Of a stretch of DNA of 64,000 nt, positions 44,684 to 55,901 are shown piece after piece. Made by a program: the position numbers and the translations under genes. Where the stretch lies: the NCBI RefSeq assembly GCF_000023985.1, contig NC_013156.1:62001-126000 (forward strand), read 5' to 3'. Every line of letters begins with the position of its first letter. Position 1 is the stretch's first letter. The notes under the pieces are model-generated. The model was not told the DNA's origin. It made no database searches and worked only from the letters and a program-made list of their open reading frames with translations. Origin of the DNA: Methanocaldococcus fervens AG86. Lineage in GTDB: Archaea; AGJL01; Methanococci; Methanococcales; Methanocaldococcaceae.

Positions 44684-46486
44684 TTATTCAACAGTAACAC
44701 TCTTAGCCAAGCCCCTTGGTTTATCAACATCTCTTCCTAACTCAACTGCTTTATAATAAGCTAATAATTGAAAGGCAGGGGCATAGACAATGGGGGATAT
44801 CTCTTCAATAACATTTGGAACCAAAATATTTTTAACCCCATCTATCTCAACTGGGGTTATTGCTACAACCTTTCCATTCCTTGCTTTAACCTCTTCAATA
44901 TTCGATAATATAGAGTTAAATACCAATGAACTTCTTGGAGGGACAATGGCAATTGTATCCATATTTTCATCAATTAAAGATATTGTCCCATGCTTTAACA
45001 TTCCTCCACTCATTCCCTCAGCATGCAAATAGGTTATTTCCTTAAACTTTAAAGCCCCTTCCAATGCACTTGCAATATTTATTCCCTTAGATATAAATAT
45101 GTAGTTATTTGCTTTTAAATTATTGGCTATACCCTTAATAACATCTTTTTTATCTAAAACCTGTTTTACATAATCAGGAATTTTTTCAATCTCTTTTTCA
45201 TAAATGCTCATATCCCTACCCAAAACTTTTCCATATTCAACAAACAACCTATAAAGTATCATCAATTGGGAGGTGTATGTTTTTGTAGCACAGACAGATA
45301 TCTCTATCTCCGCCCCCATCATAATCGTTATATCTGCCTCTCTTGTGGCAGTGCTTCCCAAAACATTAACTATAACTCCTGTTTTAGCTTTATTTTTTTT
45401 AGCAAATCTTAATGCCTTTAAAGTATCGTAGGTCTCTCCACTCTGCGTAATTCCAATAACTAATGTTTTTTCATCAACAACTCCTTTATTTAAAAATTCA
45501 GAGGCATCACAGGCAATAACCAACTTTCCAAGTTTTGCAAACAAATACTCTGCAACCATTGCCGCGTGTAAGGAAGTTCCCATAGCCACAAAATAAACCC
45601 TATCATAATCTTTAATGCATTCAGCCAATTTTTTAATTTCTTCGGCAGATATTTTAGCAGAGACCTTTAAAACCTCTGGCTGTTCCATGATTTCTTTTAG
45701 CATGAAGTGAGGATAACCCATCTTTTCAGCAGAACTTATATCCCAATTAATCTCCATTACCTCCCTATTAACCACAACTCCATCATTCTCTATAATGATA
45801 TTGTAATCATCCCTATCCTTTTTAACAATTACAATATCCCCATCTTCCAATGGGATTGCTTTATTTGTGTAATCTAAGAAGGCAGTTATATCACTTCCTA
45901 AAAAATAGCAGTTATTTCCCACACCCAATATCAATGGACTTTCATTTCTTGCTCCAATCAACAGATTAGGGAAGTTTTTGTTTATTATAGCCAGTGCATA
46001 AGTTCCTTTTAACTTTTTAATTGCATTTATAACAGCTTTTATGTAATTTTCTTCATTAACTTCTTTAAATTTCTTTAACTCATCTTCAATTAAGTGAGGA
46101 ACTACCTCAGTATCCGTCTCTGATTTAAATTTATGCCCCTTCTTTATTAAGTCCTCTTTTATCTCTTTATAATTGCTTATAATTCCATTATGAACAACTG
46201 CAATCTCTCCTTTGCAATCAGTGTGTGGATGGGCATTTTCTCTGCTAACATTTCCATGTGTTGCCCATCTTGAGTGTCCGATTGCTACACTACCATTAAC
46301 ATCTAGAAATCCTTCTTTTTCAGCCACTTCCTCAACTTTCCCTACATTTTTTTTGATAATTAATTTATCATCATCAATAACACCTATACCACAGCTATCA
46401 TAGCCTCTATACTCCAACCTCCTCAACCCATTCAATAAGATTTTTGCTGCCTTGTCATCACCAATATAACCAATAATACCACACAT
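44684..46486 (-). CDS. glmS: Glutamine-fructose-6-phosphate aminotransferase
   Basis: A 600-residue enzyme of amino sugar synthesis. The glutaminase half begins MCGIIGYIG (catalytic Cys after the removed Met) with GHSRWATHGNVSRENAHPH. The isomerase half has two SIS domains: VAMGTSLHAAMVAEYLF, GITQSGETYDTLKAL, MGAEIEISVCATKTYTSQ and the terminal KSVTVE. Supplies glucosamine-6-phosphate for surface glycans. The start is taken at 46486, just after the in-frame MKC. Confidence 0.95.
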   Translation of the reverse strand: MCGIIGYIGDDKAAKILLNGLRRLEYRGYDSCGIGVIDDDKLIIKKNVGKVEEVAEKEGFLDVNGSVAIGHSRWATHGNVSRENAHPHTDCKGEIAVVHNGIISNYKEIKEDLIKKGHKFKSETDTEVVPHLIEDELKKFKEVNEENYIKAVINAIKKLKGTYALAIINKNFPNLLIGARNESPLILGVGNNCYFLGSDITAFLDYTNKAIPLEDGDIVIVKKDRDDYNIIIENDGVVVNREVMEINWDISSAEKMGYPHFMLKEIMEQPEVLKVSAKISAEEIKKLAECIKDYDRVYFVAMGTSLHAAMVAEYLFAKLGKLVIACDASEFLNKGVVDEKTLVIGITQSGETYDTLKALRFAKKNKAKTGVIVNVLGSTATREADITIMMGAEIEISVCATKTYTSQLMILYRLFVEYGKVLGRDMSIYEKEIEKIPDYVKQVLDKKDVIKGIANNLKANNYIFISKGINIASALEGALKFKEITYLHAEGMSGGMLKHGTISLIDENMDTIAIVPPRSSLVFNSILSNIEEVKARNGKVVAITPVEIDGVKNILVPNVIEEISPIVYAPAFQLLAYYKAVELGRDVDKPRGLAKSVTVE

Positions 46487-46536
46487 ACATTTCACCGATA
46501 AGCCTAAATATTTCCTAAAGTAATAAATAGTTAAAG

Positions 46537-46557
46537 GTTAATAAACAATATATTAAC
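46537..46557. promoter_or_regulatory. Palindrome in the glmS / UPF0147 divergent region
   Basis: GTTAATA and TATTAAC form perfect 7-bp arms separated by 7 nt (AACAATA), midway between the divergent glmS and UPF0147 genes. Operator-like, but short arms in AT-rich sequence make chance occurrence possible. Confidence 0.3.
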
Positions 46558-46611
46558 GTTTTACTTTCATTTCTCTTTATATTAATAATGTTTTGTTTTG
46601 GAGGTGAGATC

Positions 46612-46893
46612 ATGGTATTTGGTAGTGCAGCGAGTGAGAAATCACCTGAAGAAATATTAAAAGGAGTGGCATTAATGTTGGATGAGATAATTAACGATAC
46701 AACAGTTCCAAGAAACATTAGGGCAGCTGCAGAAAAAGCTAAAGAAGCTGTTTTAAAAGAGGGGGAGGAGCCAATTGTTAGAAGTGCAACAGCAATCCAT
46801 ATTTTGGATGAGATTAGCAACGACCCAAACATGCCACTTCACACAAGAACACAAATATGGAGTATTGTTAGTGAGTTAGAGAGAGTTAAATAA
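46612..46893 (+). CDS. UPF0147 family protein
   Basis: A 93-residue helical protein beginning MVFGSAASEKSPEEILKGV, with VPRNIRAAAEKAKEAV and NMPLHTRTQIWSIVSELERVK. It matches the small archaeal UPF0147 family, whose function is not established. The start at 46612 follows GGAGGTGAGATC, which argues against an upstream in-frame start at 46588. Divergent from glmS. Confidence 0.88.
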   Translation: MVFGSAASEKSPEEILKGVALMLDEIINDTTVPRNIRAAAEKAKEAVLKEGEEPIVRSATAIHILDEISNDPNMPLHTRTQIWSIVSELERVK

Positions 46894-46913
46894 ATTTAAA
46901 ATTTAAAAACATG

Positions 46914-47459
46914 TTATTCCTTTACAAGAAGTTTTAAAAGTGTGAGTTTTGCCTGCTCTTCTAAAACTTCCACCTTTACATAGGCATCTATTAAATCTTT
47001 TCCTAAGCAAACTACTCCATGATTTTTTAATATAATTACATCTTCATCTCTTTTTGCAGTTTCTTCAGCCAATTTTAAGCTTCCAGCTTCAAAATAATCG
47101 ACATATCCAATTCTCTTTAAAAATATTTTACCCTCTGGTGTTAAAAGATCAATCTCCTTATTTATTGTTGATAAAAAGGTTGAAACAAGTGAATGAGTAT
47201 GAATTATTGCATTTACATCATCTCTCTTTCTATAAATCATTAAGTGTAAGTTTTTTTCTGAAGTTGGCTTTCCTTTTATAATGTTGCCGTCTAAATCCAT
47301 CTCAGCAATATCATCCTCCTTTAAAAATCCTAAGATAGATCCGGTTGGCGTTAAATAGACTCTATTGCCTTCTCTAACTGATACGTTTCCCCCACTACCA
47401 ACAACGTACTTTCTTTCATAAAGCTTTTTACATATCTCAATAAACTGCCTTTTATCCAT
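46914..47459 (-). CDS. Class II aldolase (fuculose-phosphate aldolase-like)
   Basis: A 181-residue zinc aldolase of the FucA/AraD family with [10 protein letters not shown] (N-terminal Gly-rich phosphate loop) near residue 22, [10 protein letters not shown] near residue 91 (zinc His pair) and [10 protein letters not shown] near residue 149. In methanogens such an enzyme supplies lactaldehyde for coenzyme F420, an established role of the M. jannaschii homologue. Short gaps to UPF0147 and the next gene. Confidence 0.88.
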   Translation of the reverse strand: MDKRQFIEICKKLYERKYVVGSGGNVSVREGNRVYLTPTGSILGFLKEDDIAEMDLDGNIIKGKPTSEKNLHLMIYRKRDDVNAIIHTHSLVSTFLSTINKEIDLLTPEGKIFLKRIGYVDYFEAGSLKLAEETAKRDEDVIILKNHGVVCLGKDLIDAYVKVEVLEEQAKLTLLKLLVKE

Positions 47460-47470
47460 GATTTCACTTA

Positions 47471-47761
47471 TTATAGCTTTAAGAGTTTTAGTGTTAAAAG
47501 AATAACAGTTAGATAAAGGAATATAATTAAAGTTCCTAAAATAATAATGTTAATTCGGATTATTTTTAAACTTCTTTTTAAATCTTCTATGGTTTTTATG
47601 TATATGCCCAAAGCTATCAAAGCCTCTTGTTTTAATATTTTTTCAGCTTTTTCATTCAATTTTTTCTCATTTTCTTTTAGTTTTGCATCTACCCTTTTTT
47701 CGATTTCCAAGATTTTTTTATTCAATACTTCAAGCCTTTCTTCTATCTCTTTCTCATCCAT
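47471..47761 (-). CDS. Coiled-coil protein with C-terminal membrane hairpin (96 aa)
   Basis: A 96-residue protein with a Glu/Lys coiled coil ([19 protein letters not shown]), then [15 protein letters not shown] and a hydrophobic stretch [20 protein letters not shown] near the C-terminus. The ATG at 47761 after AAGGGCTAAT is preferred to a TTG at 47785, which would overlap Lon by 14 nt. Function not recognised; the location beside Lon may reflect co-expression. Confidence 0.65.
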   Translation of the reverse strand: MDEKEIEERLEVLNKKILEIEKRVDAKLKENEKKLNEKAEKILKQEALIALGIYIKTIEDLKRSLKIIRINIIILGTLIIFLYLTVILLTLKLLKL

Positions 47762-47771
47762 ATTAGCCCTT

Positions 47772-49715
47772 TTAATTTTGCTCAATTTTTATATTATCCA
47801 AATCAAATACAAGAGGAATTATTTCATCTAAAGTTTTTACAGGAATAATTTCTATCCCTTCTGTCTCAATGACATCTACCATATTTGCCTCTGGGATAAT
47901 AACCCTCTTGAATCCATATCTTTTAGCGGCTTCTATCTTTTCGTTAACCCCACCAATTGCTAAAACGTTTCCACTTAAATCCAAGCTTCCAGTTATGGCA
48001 AAATCTTGCTTTAATGGAATATCCAATAGAGCTGAGATTATGGCTAAGCAAACAGCTGCTGTAGCACTATCTCCATCAATCTTTGAATATGACTGGCTAA
48101 ATTGTATATATATCTCCTTGTTATTTAAATCAATATCTTTCTTAGGTAGAGGAAGTTTTTTCTCAGCCACCAATTTTTTTGATAAGGCAGATGCCAAAGT
48201 TATGGAGTGCTTTGCAATATCCCCACTTATGTTTAACAGATGAGTTCCCGGATTCTTTGAGTCCAATATTTGAACTATAATTTTTGTCACATCGCCAATG
48301 CCTCCAGCTCCTAAGACAGCTAAGCCATAAACAACTCCAACTTTTGGCTCGTCATTTGGTACTATATGCTTGTATCTCTTGAAGTTTTTTATGTAGTTTA
48401 ATGCCACTTGCTTCTCCATGCTGTAGATTCCAGTATCAAACACCTTTCTTATATGCTCTGCAGTTATATAGACCTTGTTATTTTTATCTTTTTGAGTTTC
48501 TGGCTTGTAGTTTCCTTCTTCATCAAAGTTACCTAATATCTCCTCAATATCTTTACCCATTGCCACATCATTTGCCATTTTTATTATATTGGCTAACAAC
48601 CTCAACCTTAAGGTTAATTTATCTTTGGAGCCAGCTAAATATTGAGCAATTCTAACAACTTCGCAACATCCATCGTATGTCATTGGATTTAAGTTGTTGT
48701 TTTTTATCTCTTGTACTATAAACTGCAATAATTTATCCCTATTTTCTAAGGTATTGTCCATTTTGTTCTTTAAAACTATTTTATAGTCAATCCTATCCAA
48801 CAATGGAGCTCTTAAGTTATAAACATCATCCATATTTCCAGACATTATTAAGATGAAATCACAAGGTATTGGATTGGTCTCTACTGTAGCTCCACTTGAA
48901 TTTGGATTTCTTCCACTAATTGGAAGTTGTTTATCTTGTAAAGCAGTTAAAATATAATCTTGAACTTCCAAAGGCATTGTCTTTATTTCATCAACATATA
49001 AAATTCCCCTATGTGCTTCATGAATAGCCCCTAATATAATCCTTTTGTGTGGAGGAGTCCCTAAAGGTGGTCTTCCACCTAATGGGCAGTGCTTTATATC
49101 TCCTAATAGTCTTGTTACATTATATGCACTAGCTCTAACAAGAGGTCTTTTTTTGCATTCATATAAGAGGACTGGTTTTAAATCCATTGGATTTATGTTA
49201 TTTCCCATCGAAGCTTTTGAAGCTCCCATTATGCTCGTTAATATAATTACAAATCCAAAGATTAAAACTATTAAAGAAGTTATGGTTACAGCGGCAAGTA
49301 GATACTCTTGAGGTATGCCTTTTAAAAGATACTGGGAGAGCAAGATTGCAGCAACCATTATTAAGATTAGTGTTGTAGAGCTTGGGGTTTTAAAGTTCAA
49401 TTTTGGAATTTCTTTTAAATCCTCTTTGTACTCTCCATCTATGACTTCAACTATCGGTCTTTCCATATTCTTTAAATTTGGTTTAGCAATGACATAGTAA
49501 GGTGTAAATTCTCCAAAATCAGATAAAATTTCCCCAACTGCTTTAACTATCATGGACTTTCCTACACCAGGCTCCCCTAATAAAATAACATTTCTTTTAT
49601 TTTTTACAGCAGATAATACAATTTTAACAGCTTCCTCTTGTCCAATAACTTGGTCAATTAACCTTGGTGAAGGTTCAGGCAATTCTTCGGTAGTTTTAAA
49701 TTTTATTGAAAACAT
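47772..49715 (-). CDS. lon: Archaeal membrane protease LonB
   Basis: A 647-residue AAA+ protease. Walker A LLGEPGVGKSMIVKAVG near residue 46, an inserted pair of membrane helices (LILIMVAAILLSQYLL and LLAAVTITSLIVLIFGFVIIL) in the ATPase domain, Walker B and sensor regions with ILYVDEIKTMPLEVQ, then the proteolytic domain with the catalytic Ser in DGDSATAAVCLA and the Lys in GVNEKIEAAKRYGFK. LonB degrades membrane and misfolded proteins. Length and topology are typical. Confidence 0.96.
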   Translation of the reverse strand: MFSIKFKTTEELPEPSPRLIDQVIGQEEAVKIVLSAVKNKRNVILLGEPGVGKSMIVKAVGEILSDFGEFTPYYVIAKPNLKNMERPIVEVIDGEYKEDLKEIPKLNFKTPSSTTLILIMVAAILLSQYLLKGIPQEYLLAAVTITSLIVLIFGFVIILTSIMGASKASMGNNINPMDLKPVLLYECKKRPLVRASAYNVTRLLGDIKHCPLGGRPPLGTPPHKRIILGAIHEAHRGILYVDEIKTMPLEVQDYILTALQDKQLPISGRNPNSSGATVETNPIPCDFILIMSGNMDDVYNLRAPLLDRIDYKIVLKNKMDNTLENRDKLLQFIVQEIKNNNLNPMTYDGCCEVVRIAQYLAGSKDKLTLRLRLLANIIKMANDVAMGKDIEEILGNFDEEGNYKPETQKDKNNKVYITAEHIRKVFDTGIYSMEKQVALNYIKNFKRYKHIVPNDEPKVGVVYGLAVLGAGGIGDVTKIIVQILDSKNPGTHLLNISGDIAKHSITLASALSKKLVAEKKLPLPKKDIDLNNKEIYIQFSQSYSKIDGDSATAAVCLAIISALLDIPLKQDFAITGSLDLSGNVLAIGGVNEKIEAAKRYGFKRVIIPEANMVDVIETEGIEIIPVKTLDEIIPLVFDLDNIKIEQN

Positions 49716-49848
49716 AATCTCACACCCTAAGATTGAAAATTATTATTTTACTGTAAATTGATACACTTCAATATATAATAATAATTAAAACTATTATTGA
49801 AAATGCCGAAGCTAATATTTATATGTTTTTATATAAAAAGTGTTTCAG

Positions 49849-50757
49849 TTAAATAACTATCTCCCACACTCCAATAACTATCAAAGACAACGCTGTTGTA
49901 ATAAATATAGATGAGGCTATTAGCTTAATATCCAACTCATACAACGTTCCTAAGACAAGAGACATCATAGCTGAAGGCATAGAACTCTCAATTAATAAAA
50001 CATCTCTATCTAACCCTTTTATATTGATTAGCTCAGCTAAAGTAATAGCTGATGCTGGGGATACAACAAATCTAAGTATTGAAACTAAAATTCCCCAAAA
50101 AACTCCAAACCTTAAAGCTCTTGGTGAGAGAGATAAGCCCAAAGACATCATAATTAAAGGGACTGTTGCTGAAGATAAATAATTTAAAGATTTTAAAATA
50201 AAATTTGGAAGATATTCTAATTTAAAACCTAATAAAGCCAATATTATAGTAAAAATTCCTATTATTAATGGTGGAAATTTAGCCATTTCTTTTAAAACAC
50301 TTTTGTTTTTACTTTTCCCAAATTTTATTCCAACGTAAGTTCCCAATAACATTGTAGCAAAAACTCCACCCAAATCACAAAATATGGCCCTTGCTAAGCC
50401 AGCCTCACCAAACATTCCTAAACATACTGGATATCCTAAAAATCCAGTATTTCCAAGCATTGAAACTAAAATCAAAGCTCCAAGTTTTTCATCTTTTAAT
50501 TTAAAAAAGTATTTTCCAACTATATATGCTAAGATTCCAACAAACAGGCAGGATATAAAGATAACCAGTGGAAGCTTTAAAAAATTTAATATTTGTGATG
50601 AAGGGTTTTTTAAGATGGTTAAAAATATTGTTGAGGGCATTGCTATATATATAACAATGTTGTTTAAAATTTTTGCATGCTCCTCCTTCAAAATATCAAA
50701 TACCTTTGAAAAATACCCTACTAAAACTAAAATTAAAACAATTAGGACAACATCCAT
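49849..50757 (-). CDS. AEC-family permease (auxin efflux carrier type)
   Basis: A 302-residue transporter with about ten hydrophobic segments. Family features are VVLIVLILVLVGYFSKVF at the start, IYIAMPSTIFLTIL near residue 36, GFLGYPVCLGMFGEAGLARAI near residue 107 and SMPSAMMSLVLGTLYELD near residue 258. The AEC family exports or imports organic acids and other anions; the substrate here is unknown. It ends 9 nt after coaD on the same strand. Confidence 0.87.
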   Translation of the reverse strand: MDVVLIVLILVLVGYFSKVFDILKEEHAKILNNIVIYIAMPSTIFLTILKNPSSQILNFLKLPLVIFISCLFVGILAYIVGKYFFKLKDEKLGALILVSMLGNTGFLGYPVCLGMFGEAGLARAIFCDLGGVFATMLLGTYVGIKFGKSKNKSVLKEMAKFPPLIIGIFTIILALLGFKLEYLPNFILKSLNYLSSATVPLIMMSLGLSLSPRALRFGVFWGILVSILRFVVSPASAITLAELINIKGLDRDVLLIESSMPSAMMSLVLGTLYELDIKLIASSIFITTALSLIVIGVWEIVI

Positions 50758-50766
50758 AGTATCCCA

Positions 50767-51219
50767 TTATTTTTTAATTACCCTCCCTTCTTCATCAATT
50801 TCTCCTTTTCTTATTCTTGTTGTTGATATAATCTTTCCATCCTCAGCCAATATATCTCTAAAAACAATAATTTCTAATGGCTTTAACCCCTTAATTTTTC
50901 TAATCTCATTAATTTTTTCAGCATTTTTTAGCGTTTCTTTGGTGACAACTATTATGTCATAATCTTCAGTTATCGCATCCCCATAAGCGTCATTTATAAC
51001 TTTAATTTCATAATCTGCCTTTATATTATCTAAAAATTTTTTTAAATTCTCAATCCTTGTTTTTAAATCATTTACCTCATGTTTCTTATATTTTTTCACA
51101 AATTCATCGCTTGTTATACCTACAGTTAATTTTCCCAAAGATGATGCAAATTTTAAAAGCTCTCTATGCCCTTTATGTAAAATATCAAACGTCCCCCCTA
51201 CAACAACCTTTTTTTTCAC
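50767..51219 (-). CDS. coaD: Phosphopantetheine adenylyltransferase (archaeal type)
   Basis: A 150-residue nucleotidyltransferase: [20 protein letters not shown] at the start (HxGH active site), [17 protein letters not shown] near residue 34 and [12 protein letters not shown] near the end (ATP-binding ISSTxIR-type motif). It makes dephospho-CoA from phosphopantetheine, the step after coaBC. The start is GTG at 51219, whose ribosome site (AGGTAGAT) lies at the end of ksgA. Confidence 0.93.
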   Translation of the reverse strand: MKKKVVVGGTFDILHKGHRELLKFASSLGKLTVGITSDEFVKKYKKHEVNDLKTRIENLKKFLDNIKADYEIKVINDAYGDAITEDYDIIVVTKETLKNAEKINEIRKIKGLKPLEIIVFRDILAEDGKIISTTRIRKGEIDEEGRVIKK

Positions 51220-51225
51220 GAATAT

Positions 51226-52032
51226 CTACCTTTTAAGAAATTTGTAGAGTTCATTTGAAAGCTTAACAATTTCCCCTACAGAGAGTTTAAAAACCTTCTC
51301 ATTCATTAAATTTTCATGTTCTTTTGAAAATTCTTCCAATATTTTTTTCATCTCATTCTTACTATAATTTAATTCTTTGGATGAGTCAATTAAAGCTCTT
51401 CTAACTGATTTATTTCTGTGTTGGAATATAGCTCTCAAAAAGTTATCAAAGAAATCTTCATTCTCTATGTGGTATTTATTTTTATTTGGCTTTATCTTTA
51501 CAATAGCTGAGAAAACCTTTGGTTTTGGAGAAAAGGCATTTGGCGGAACTTTGGCTATTATCTCAACGTCAGCTCTTGACTGAACAGCTACAGATAACCT
51601 CCCATAATCCTTTGTTCCTTCTTTAGCAACCATCCTCTTAGCAAACTCATACTGATACATCAAAACTGCTAAATCAAATCCTTTTTTTAGTAATTTAAAG
51701 GTTATTGGTGATGAAATTTGATATGGAAGATTGGCAACAACCTTGTTAAAATCTAAATTACTTAAATCAACTTTTACTGCATCTCCCCAAATGATTTCAA
51801 TGTTGTTATATTTTTCTTTCAATCTATTGGCATAGGGCTCTAAATTTTTATCAATCTCAATAATATAAACTTTTTTAGCATTTTTAGCCAATTCTTCTGT
51901 TAAAATTCCTTTTCCTAAACCAATTTCTAAAACTACATCATCTTTTGTTAAATTTGCTGCTTCCACAGCTTTATTAACAAAATTTTTATCTATTAGAAAG
52001 CACTGCCCCAATTTTTTCTTTGGTTTAAACAT
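51226..52032 (-). CDS. ksgA: rRNA adenine dimethyltransferase
   Basis: A 268-residue SAM methyltransferase that dimethylates two adenines in helix 45 of 16S rRNA. Motifs: [18 protein letters not shown] at the start, [16 protein letters not shown] (motif I) near residue 34, [15 protein letters not shown] (catalytic motif IV, NLPY) near residue 99 and the C-terminal domain with [14 protein letters not shown]. It overlaps or abuts coaD in translation; the pair reads as an operon. Confidence 0.95.
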   Translation of the reverse strand: MFKPKKKLGQCFLIDKNFVNKAVEAANLTKDDVVLEIGLGKGILTEELAKNAKKVYIIEIDKNLEPYANRLKEKYNNIEIIWGDAVKVDLSNLDFNKVVANLPYQISSPITFKLLKKGFDLAVLMYQYEFAKRMVAKEGTKDYGRLSVAVQSRADVEIIAKVPPNAFSPKPKVFSAIVKIKPNKNKYHIENEDFFDNFLRAIFQHRNKSVRRALIDSSKELNYSKNEMKKILEEFSKEHENLMNEKVFKLSVGEIVKLSNELYKFLKR

Positions 52033-52054
52033 TATTTCACTCTGTAAATTAGAA

Positions 52055-53496
52055 TTATCTAAAGTTGCAGTTTGAATATTTAATTTCTATTTTTCCATAT
52101 TTTTCAGGATTTTTGTTTTTGAGATATTCTAAATATAACTCCCAATGTTCTTTATTTTCCAGTCTTGGTCCAAAAATTATTTCTTTAATATAATCTCCTA
52201 AATCTTTTCTTATTTCGACATACAATTTTGGTGGTGTGTTTTTTGTATCTAATTTTATTTTATCTTTGTGGAATGTTAAATTATAAACCTTCACGATTCT
52301 ACACTCATTTTCTTCCTTGTAATATTTTGATTTTACTAAGTATCTAATGTCATCCAATAGCGATTTTATAAGTAATCTTATTGGTTCATAGATTTCCAAC
52401 GTTTCATTTCATTAATAATTTCATTAAATTCTTTTAATTTTTACATTTAATTCTATAGGAATTTTATCTTCTGAAAGTACATCTGTTATTATTTTCTGTA
52501 ATTTTTTTAAGTCTTTATAATAATTGACGTTATCATTTTTAGAAATTCGTAATAATAAAATATTAAATACTATGCTTATCCACAATAAGAATTCATTAAT
52601 GTTTTCTAATTCATCTTTTATATATGTGTCTATTAAAGTATTTAGATTCTTTGAAAATTTAATTAATTTTTGATATTCTTTTTCATTAATTGTATTTAAT
52701 TCTTGAATTAATACATTTACTAAATCATCTACTTCTTTTAACACATTTTTTAATAATTCATATTTTGAACAATTAGAACATTTTTTATTTTCATTACTTT
52801 CATAAATTACGTAATATAAACAAAATGTGTCTTCACTATTACTTTCAAATCAATATTTTTAGAAATCTCCAAATATCCATATTTATCAAAAAAATCTTTT
52901 TTTATACCAATGCAGACTCCCTTTGCTTCTTCTTTATTTTCATCTTTTCCATAAGTTCTCCATAAAAACAGATTGTTCCCCTCATAATCATCAACAACAA
53001 AACTTCCAATAAATACTTGAAACTCATTATCTTCCCTAAAATTTTGTATTTCAAACTCATGTTCAATTTCATAGATATATTTTAAACTATTAAAACCAAA
53101 TTTTTCGTTAGTAATCATTCTCAAAAATGTTCTACCTTCTTCAGGATCATTCATACAGGATACATTATATAATCTAAAACAAGAACCTTCTAAAAGATTT
53201 TTTACAACTACCGGTTTAGTATAGTGATAGATTATTTCTCTATCTTCAACCATAAGCTGCTTTTTAAAATCCATTATGAGAAATGTGATTCTACATAATA
53301 TTCCAAAAATTTTTACAAATTTATTACCATCAATTTTACCTTTTTTATGCAATTTCTGTTTTAAATATTTATATATATCAACAATGGTGTCATGAAAATT
53401 TTATCTATTTGTAGTAATTTTTCAAAACATTTTACTGCTTCTTCAAATCTTTCTAATCTCGCAAATGCTACCCCTTTATTGTTCCAAGCATGAGAA
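52055..53496 (-). pseudogene. Decayed TPR-DUF2971 gene
   Basis: Fragments of one gene lie in different frames in the right order on the minus strand: a TPR unit (AWNNKGVAFARLERFEEAVKC, 53397-53493), then the DUF2971 start (EIIYHYTKPVVVKNLLEG and CMNDPEEGRTFL, 53352-52807), a middle part with CSNCSKYELLK (52744-52424) and a C-terminal part with EENECRIVKVYN and IKEIIFGPRLE (52399-52055). The frame changes near 52820-52850 and again near 52410-52440, with readable protein continuing in the next frame, which is how frameshift decay looks. DUF2971 genes often occur in accessory regions. The 290 nt beyond, to 53784, may hold a further TPR remnant but nothing clear. Confidence 0.8.
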
Positions 53497-53784
53497 AATA
53501 TTTTAATTATATTTTTTTAATATATATTTTTATGTTTTTCTTATTAAAAAATATTTCAATAGCATCCTTTATTTCTTTTCTATTTATATTACTATCTCTA
53601 TTACTATTGATAATATTATCATAATAAAAATACAAATACGTATATTAAATTTTTGATTCATATTCTTTAAATCAAAGAAATTTCTTTTGGTATCTTAAAA
53701 TCACTAAACTTCATATTCAAACACTTTTTAAATAAGCAAAATAACTTTGTATTAAAACCTAAACTTACAAAAAATAAAAAATAA

Positions 53785-55755
53785 TTATTCTAACAATTTA
53801 ACAACCCTCTCCTCAATCTCATCAACTGGCTTATTCAATATATTAGCCAATGCCTCGGCAAATATCCTTGCATACTTCATAACATACTTCCTCTTTTTCT
53901 CCTCCTCCGCCTCTCTTCTAATTCTTGATAGATACTTTTCCAACTCCCTACCACAAATCATTAACGCATGCCTTATCTCATTAAAAATCTCTTCATTTTC
54001 ATTTTCACTGCATGCAACTGCCTGTTTTCCTGCCGAAGTGTAAGGTATAAATGTGGATATTAAATTAACAAATACCGTTATTGGAGCATCCTCTCCTCTC
54101 AGCCCATACCTTCTCCAATTTATACTCTTAACTGCTCTTGTCAATCCACATGCTGAAGCATCATACAATAAAGGAACGTGGTTTGCAAATCTCATTATTT
54201 CCATTCTTCTTCCTTCATCACTCTGCCTTCCTGCATTTCCTCCATAAGCGATGGCAACTTCAACGGCAAATGGGATTCCTCCTTTGTAAGTCTTTGGATT
54301 TCTTGTAATTGCCTTAACGAAATCTGGCTGTAAAAGTTCTTTTAATGATTTTTCTATATTTTCAGCTCCAATAGGTCTTAACCCTGTTGTAGGTGGAGCC
54401 ATAAACTCCATGCTTTGGAGGCAATTAACAATCATCTCTGCTTCATCCCAGGTTAGCTCTTTAGGATTTTTATTTAAGATTTTTTTAACTTCATCTTCAA
54501 ATCTTTTCAGTTCTTCATCTGATATTAGCCCTTTATTTTTTATTTCAGCAATAAACTCATCTGGACTTTTTACTATGTTTTTAACTTTTTTATTCAATTC
54601 ATCAACAACTGTAGCTGATAAATAATTCTTCTCAGCCCATTCCATGAAGTTTTCAGGTATCTTTTTAAAGTGGTTCTTTAATTTGTTTATCTCTTCCTCG
54701 CTTAGCTTATTAAACAAATACTCTATTGTTAAGTATTTTAAAGCGTATCTCTTTAAATCATCTAAGCTCTCTGGAAGGTTTTTAATTATAGTTTTAACGG
54801 TTTCTATTTCATCATCACTGATGTAATCTTTAAACTTATTTAGATAGCTTTCAATATCCATATTTAAATAGCAGGAAACAACCATATTCCAAAATACGCT
54901 ATCTTTGAATTTTTTCAATATTAAGTCTCTTAGCAAATAGGTAGAGAGCTCTTTAATTCTTTTTGTTGTAACCCTTGAAAGTTCAGAAACGAGCATTGAA
55001 GAAACTTTCTTTGAGTTTGTTTTTCTTGCAATATACAAAAGTTCATCTGTAGTTAAACCATAAGGGTGAGGTTTCATTTCTTCTGGTTTTTTTGGTAGTT
55101 CATCAACAACTCTATCAAATAAAACATCTCCATAGGGGTCTTTTAATAAAATCTTTGCATGTGGTGTTGCTAAACTTATCCTTCTTAAGTATTCAAAAGG
55201 TCCAAACTCTCCTCTATTGTAGCTAACTTCTTTAAATTCTCCTTCTACTCTTGTTCCTCTCCATTTTCCTTTTCTAACTTTTTTTGATACAATTTCCCCT
55301 TCATTTTTTTCAACATTCATCTTTACTTCAACTTCGTAGATATTGCCATCTCCAGTAGATGTTGTGATCTTCAATGGCTTTCCCGTAGTTATTTGTGAGA
55401 ATAATAAGACACCTGCAGCTCCAATCCCCTGCTGTCCTCTTGATTGTATAAATCTATGCATCTTAGAACCGGCTAACATCTTCCCAAATACTTTTGGAAT
55501 AAATTCTAATGGAATTCCTGGACCGTTATCTTCAACTGCAACTTTGTAATGGTCAGCTCCCAACTTCTCAATCTCAACTTTTATATCTGGTAAAATGCCA
55601 GCTTCTTCACATGCATCTAAGCTGTTTGTAACCAATTCGTGAATTATTGTTGTTAGGCTCCTAATCTTTCCACTGTATCCAAGCATGTGTTTATTTTTCC
55701 TAAAAAATTCAGCAACTGAGTGCTCTTTAAATTCTTTAAATAAATCTTCACTCAT
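53785..55755 (-). CDS. top6B: DNA topoisomerase VI subunit B
   Basis: A 656-residue GHKL ATPase subunit of the type IIB topoisomerase. ATP-binding motifs are [14 protein letters not shown] near residue 35, [12 protein letters not shown] near residue 64, [18 protein letters not shown] near residue 97. The transducer domain follows, with [22 protein letters not shown] near residue 450. Works with subunit A (not in the window) to relax and decatenate DNA. Start at 55755 follows GGTGGGATGT. Confidence 0.95.
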   Translation of the reverse strand: MSEDLFKEFKEHSVAEFFRKNKHMLGYSGKIRSLTTIIHELVTNSLDACEEAGILPDIKVEIEKLGADHYKVAVEDNGPGIPLEFIPKVFGKMLAGSKMHRFIQSRGQQGIGAAGVLLFSQITTGKPLKITTSTGDGNIYEVEVKMNVEKNEGEIVSKKVRKGKWRGTRVEGEFKEVSYNRGEFGPFEYLRRISLATPHAKILLKDPYGDVLFDRVVDELPKKPEEMKPHPYGLTTDELLYIARKTNSKKVSSMLVSELSRVTTKRIKELSTYLLRDLILKKFKDSVFWNMVVSCYLNMDIESYLNKFKDYISDDEIETVKTIIKNLPESLDDLKRYALKYLTIEYLFNKLSEEEINKLKNHFKKIPENFMEWAEKNYLSATVVDELNKKVKNIVKSPDEFIAEIKNKGLISDEELKRFEDEVKKILNKNPKELTWDEAEMIVNCLQSMEFMAPPTTGLRPIGAENIEKSLKELLQPDFVKAITRNPKTYKGGIPFAVEVAIAYGGNAGRQSDEGRRMEIMRFANHVPLLYDASACGLTRAVKSINWRRYGLRGEDAPITVFVNLISTFIPYTSAGKQAVACSENENEEIFNEIRHALMICGRELEKYLSRIRREAEEEKKRKYVMKYARIFAEALANILNKPVDEIEERVVKLLE

Positions 55756-55901
55756 ACATCCCACCATCATAATATTGATAGTTGATAATTGTTGATAATA
55801 TTGAAGCTCAGTAGTTATATGTTACAGGGAATATATAAATTTAGATATAAATTAAAAATTTTAGTAAAATGTTATAAAAAAATAGAAAAATAGATTATCA
55901 G

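Noticed and set aside
46537-46557. Operator in the glmS/UPF0147 region as a firm regulatory call
   Set aside because: Perfect 7-bp arms only, in AT-rich sequence, so it is kept as a low-confidence feature.
53497-53784. RNA gene or small ORF between the pseudogene and top6B
   Set aside because: Only very AT-rich sequence with a possible faint TPR remnant (IKDAIEIFF); no RNA-like GC-rich stretch.
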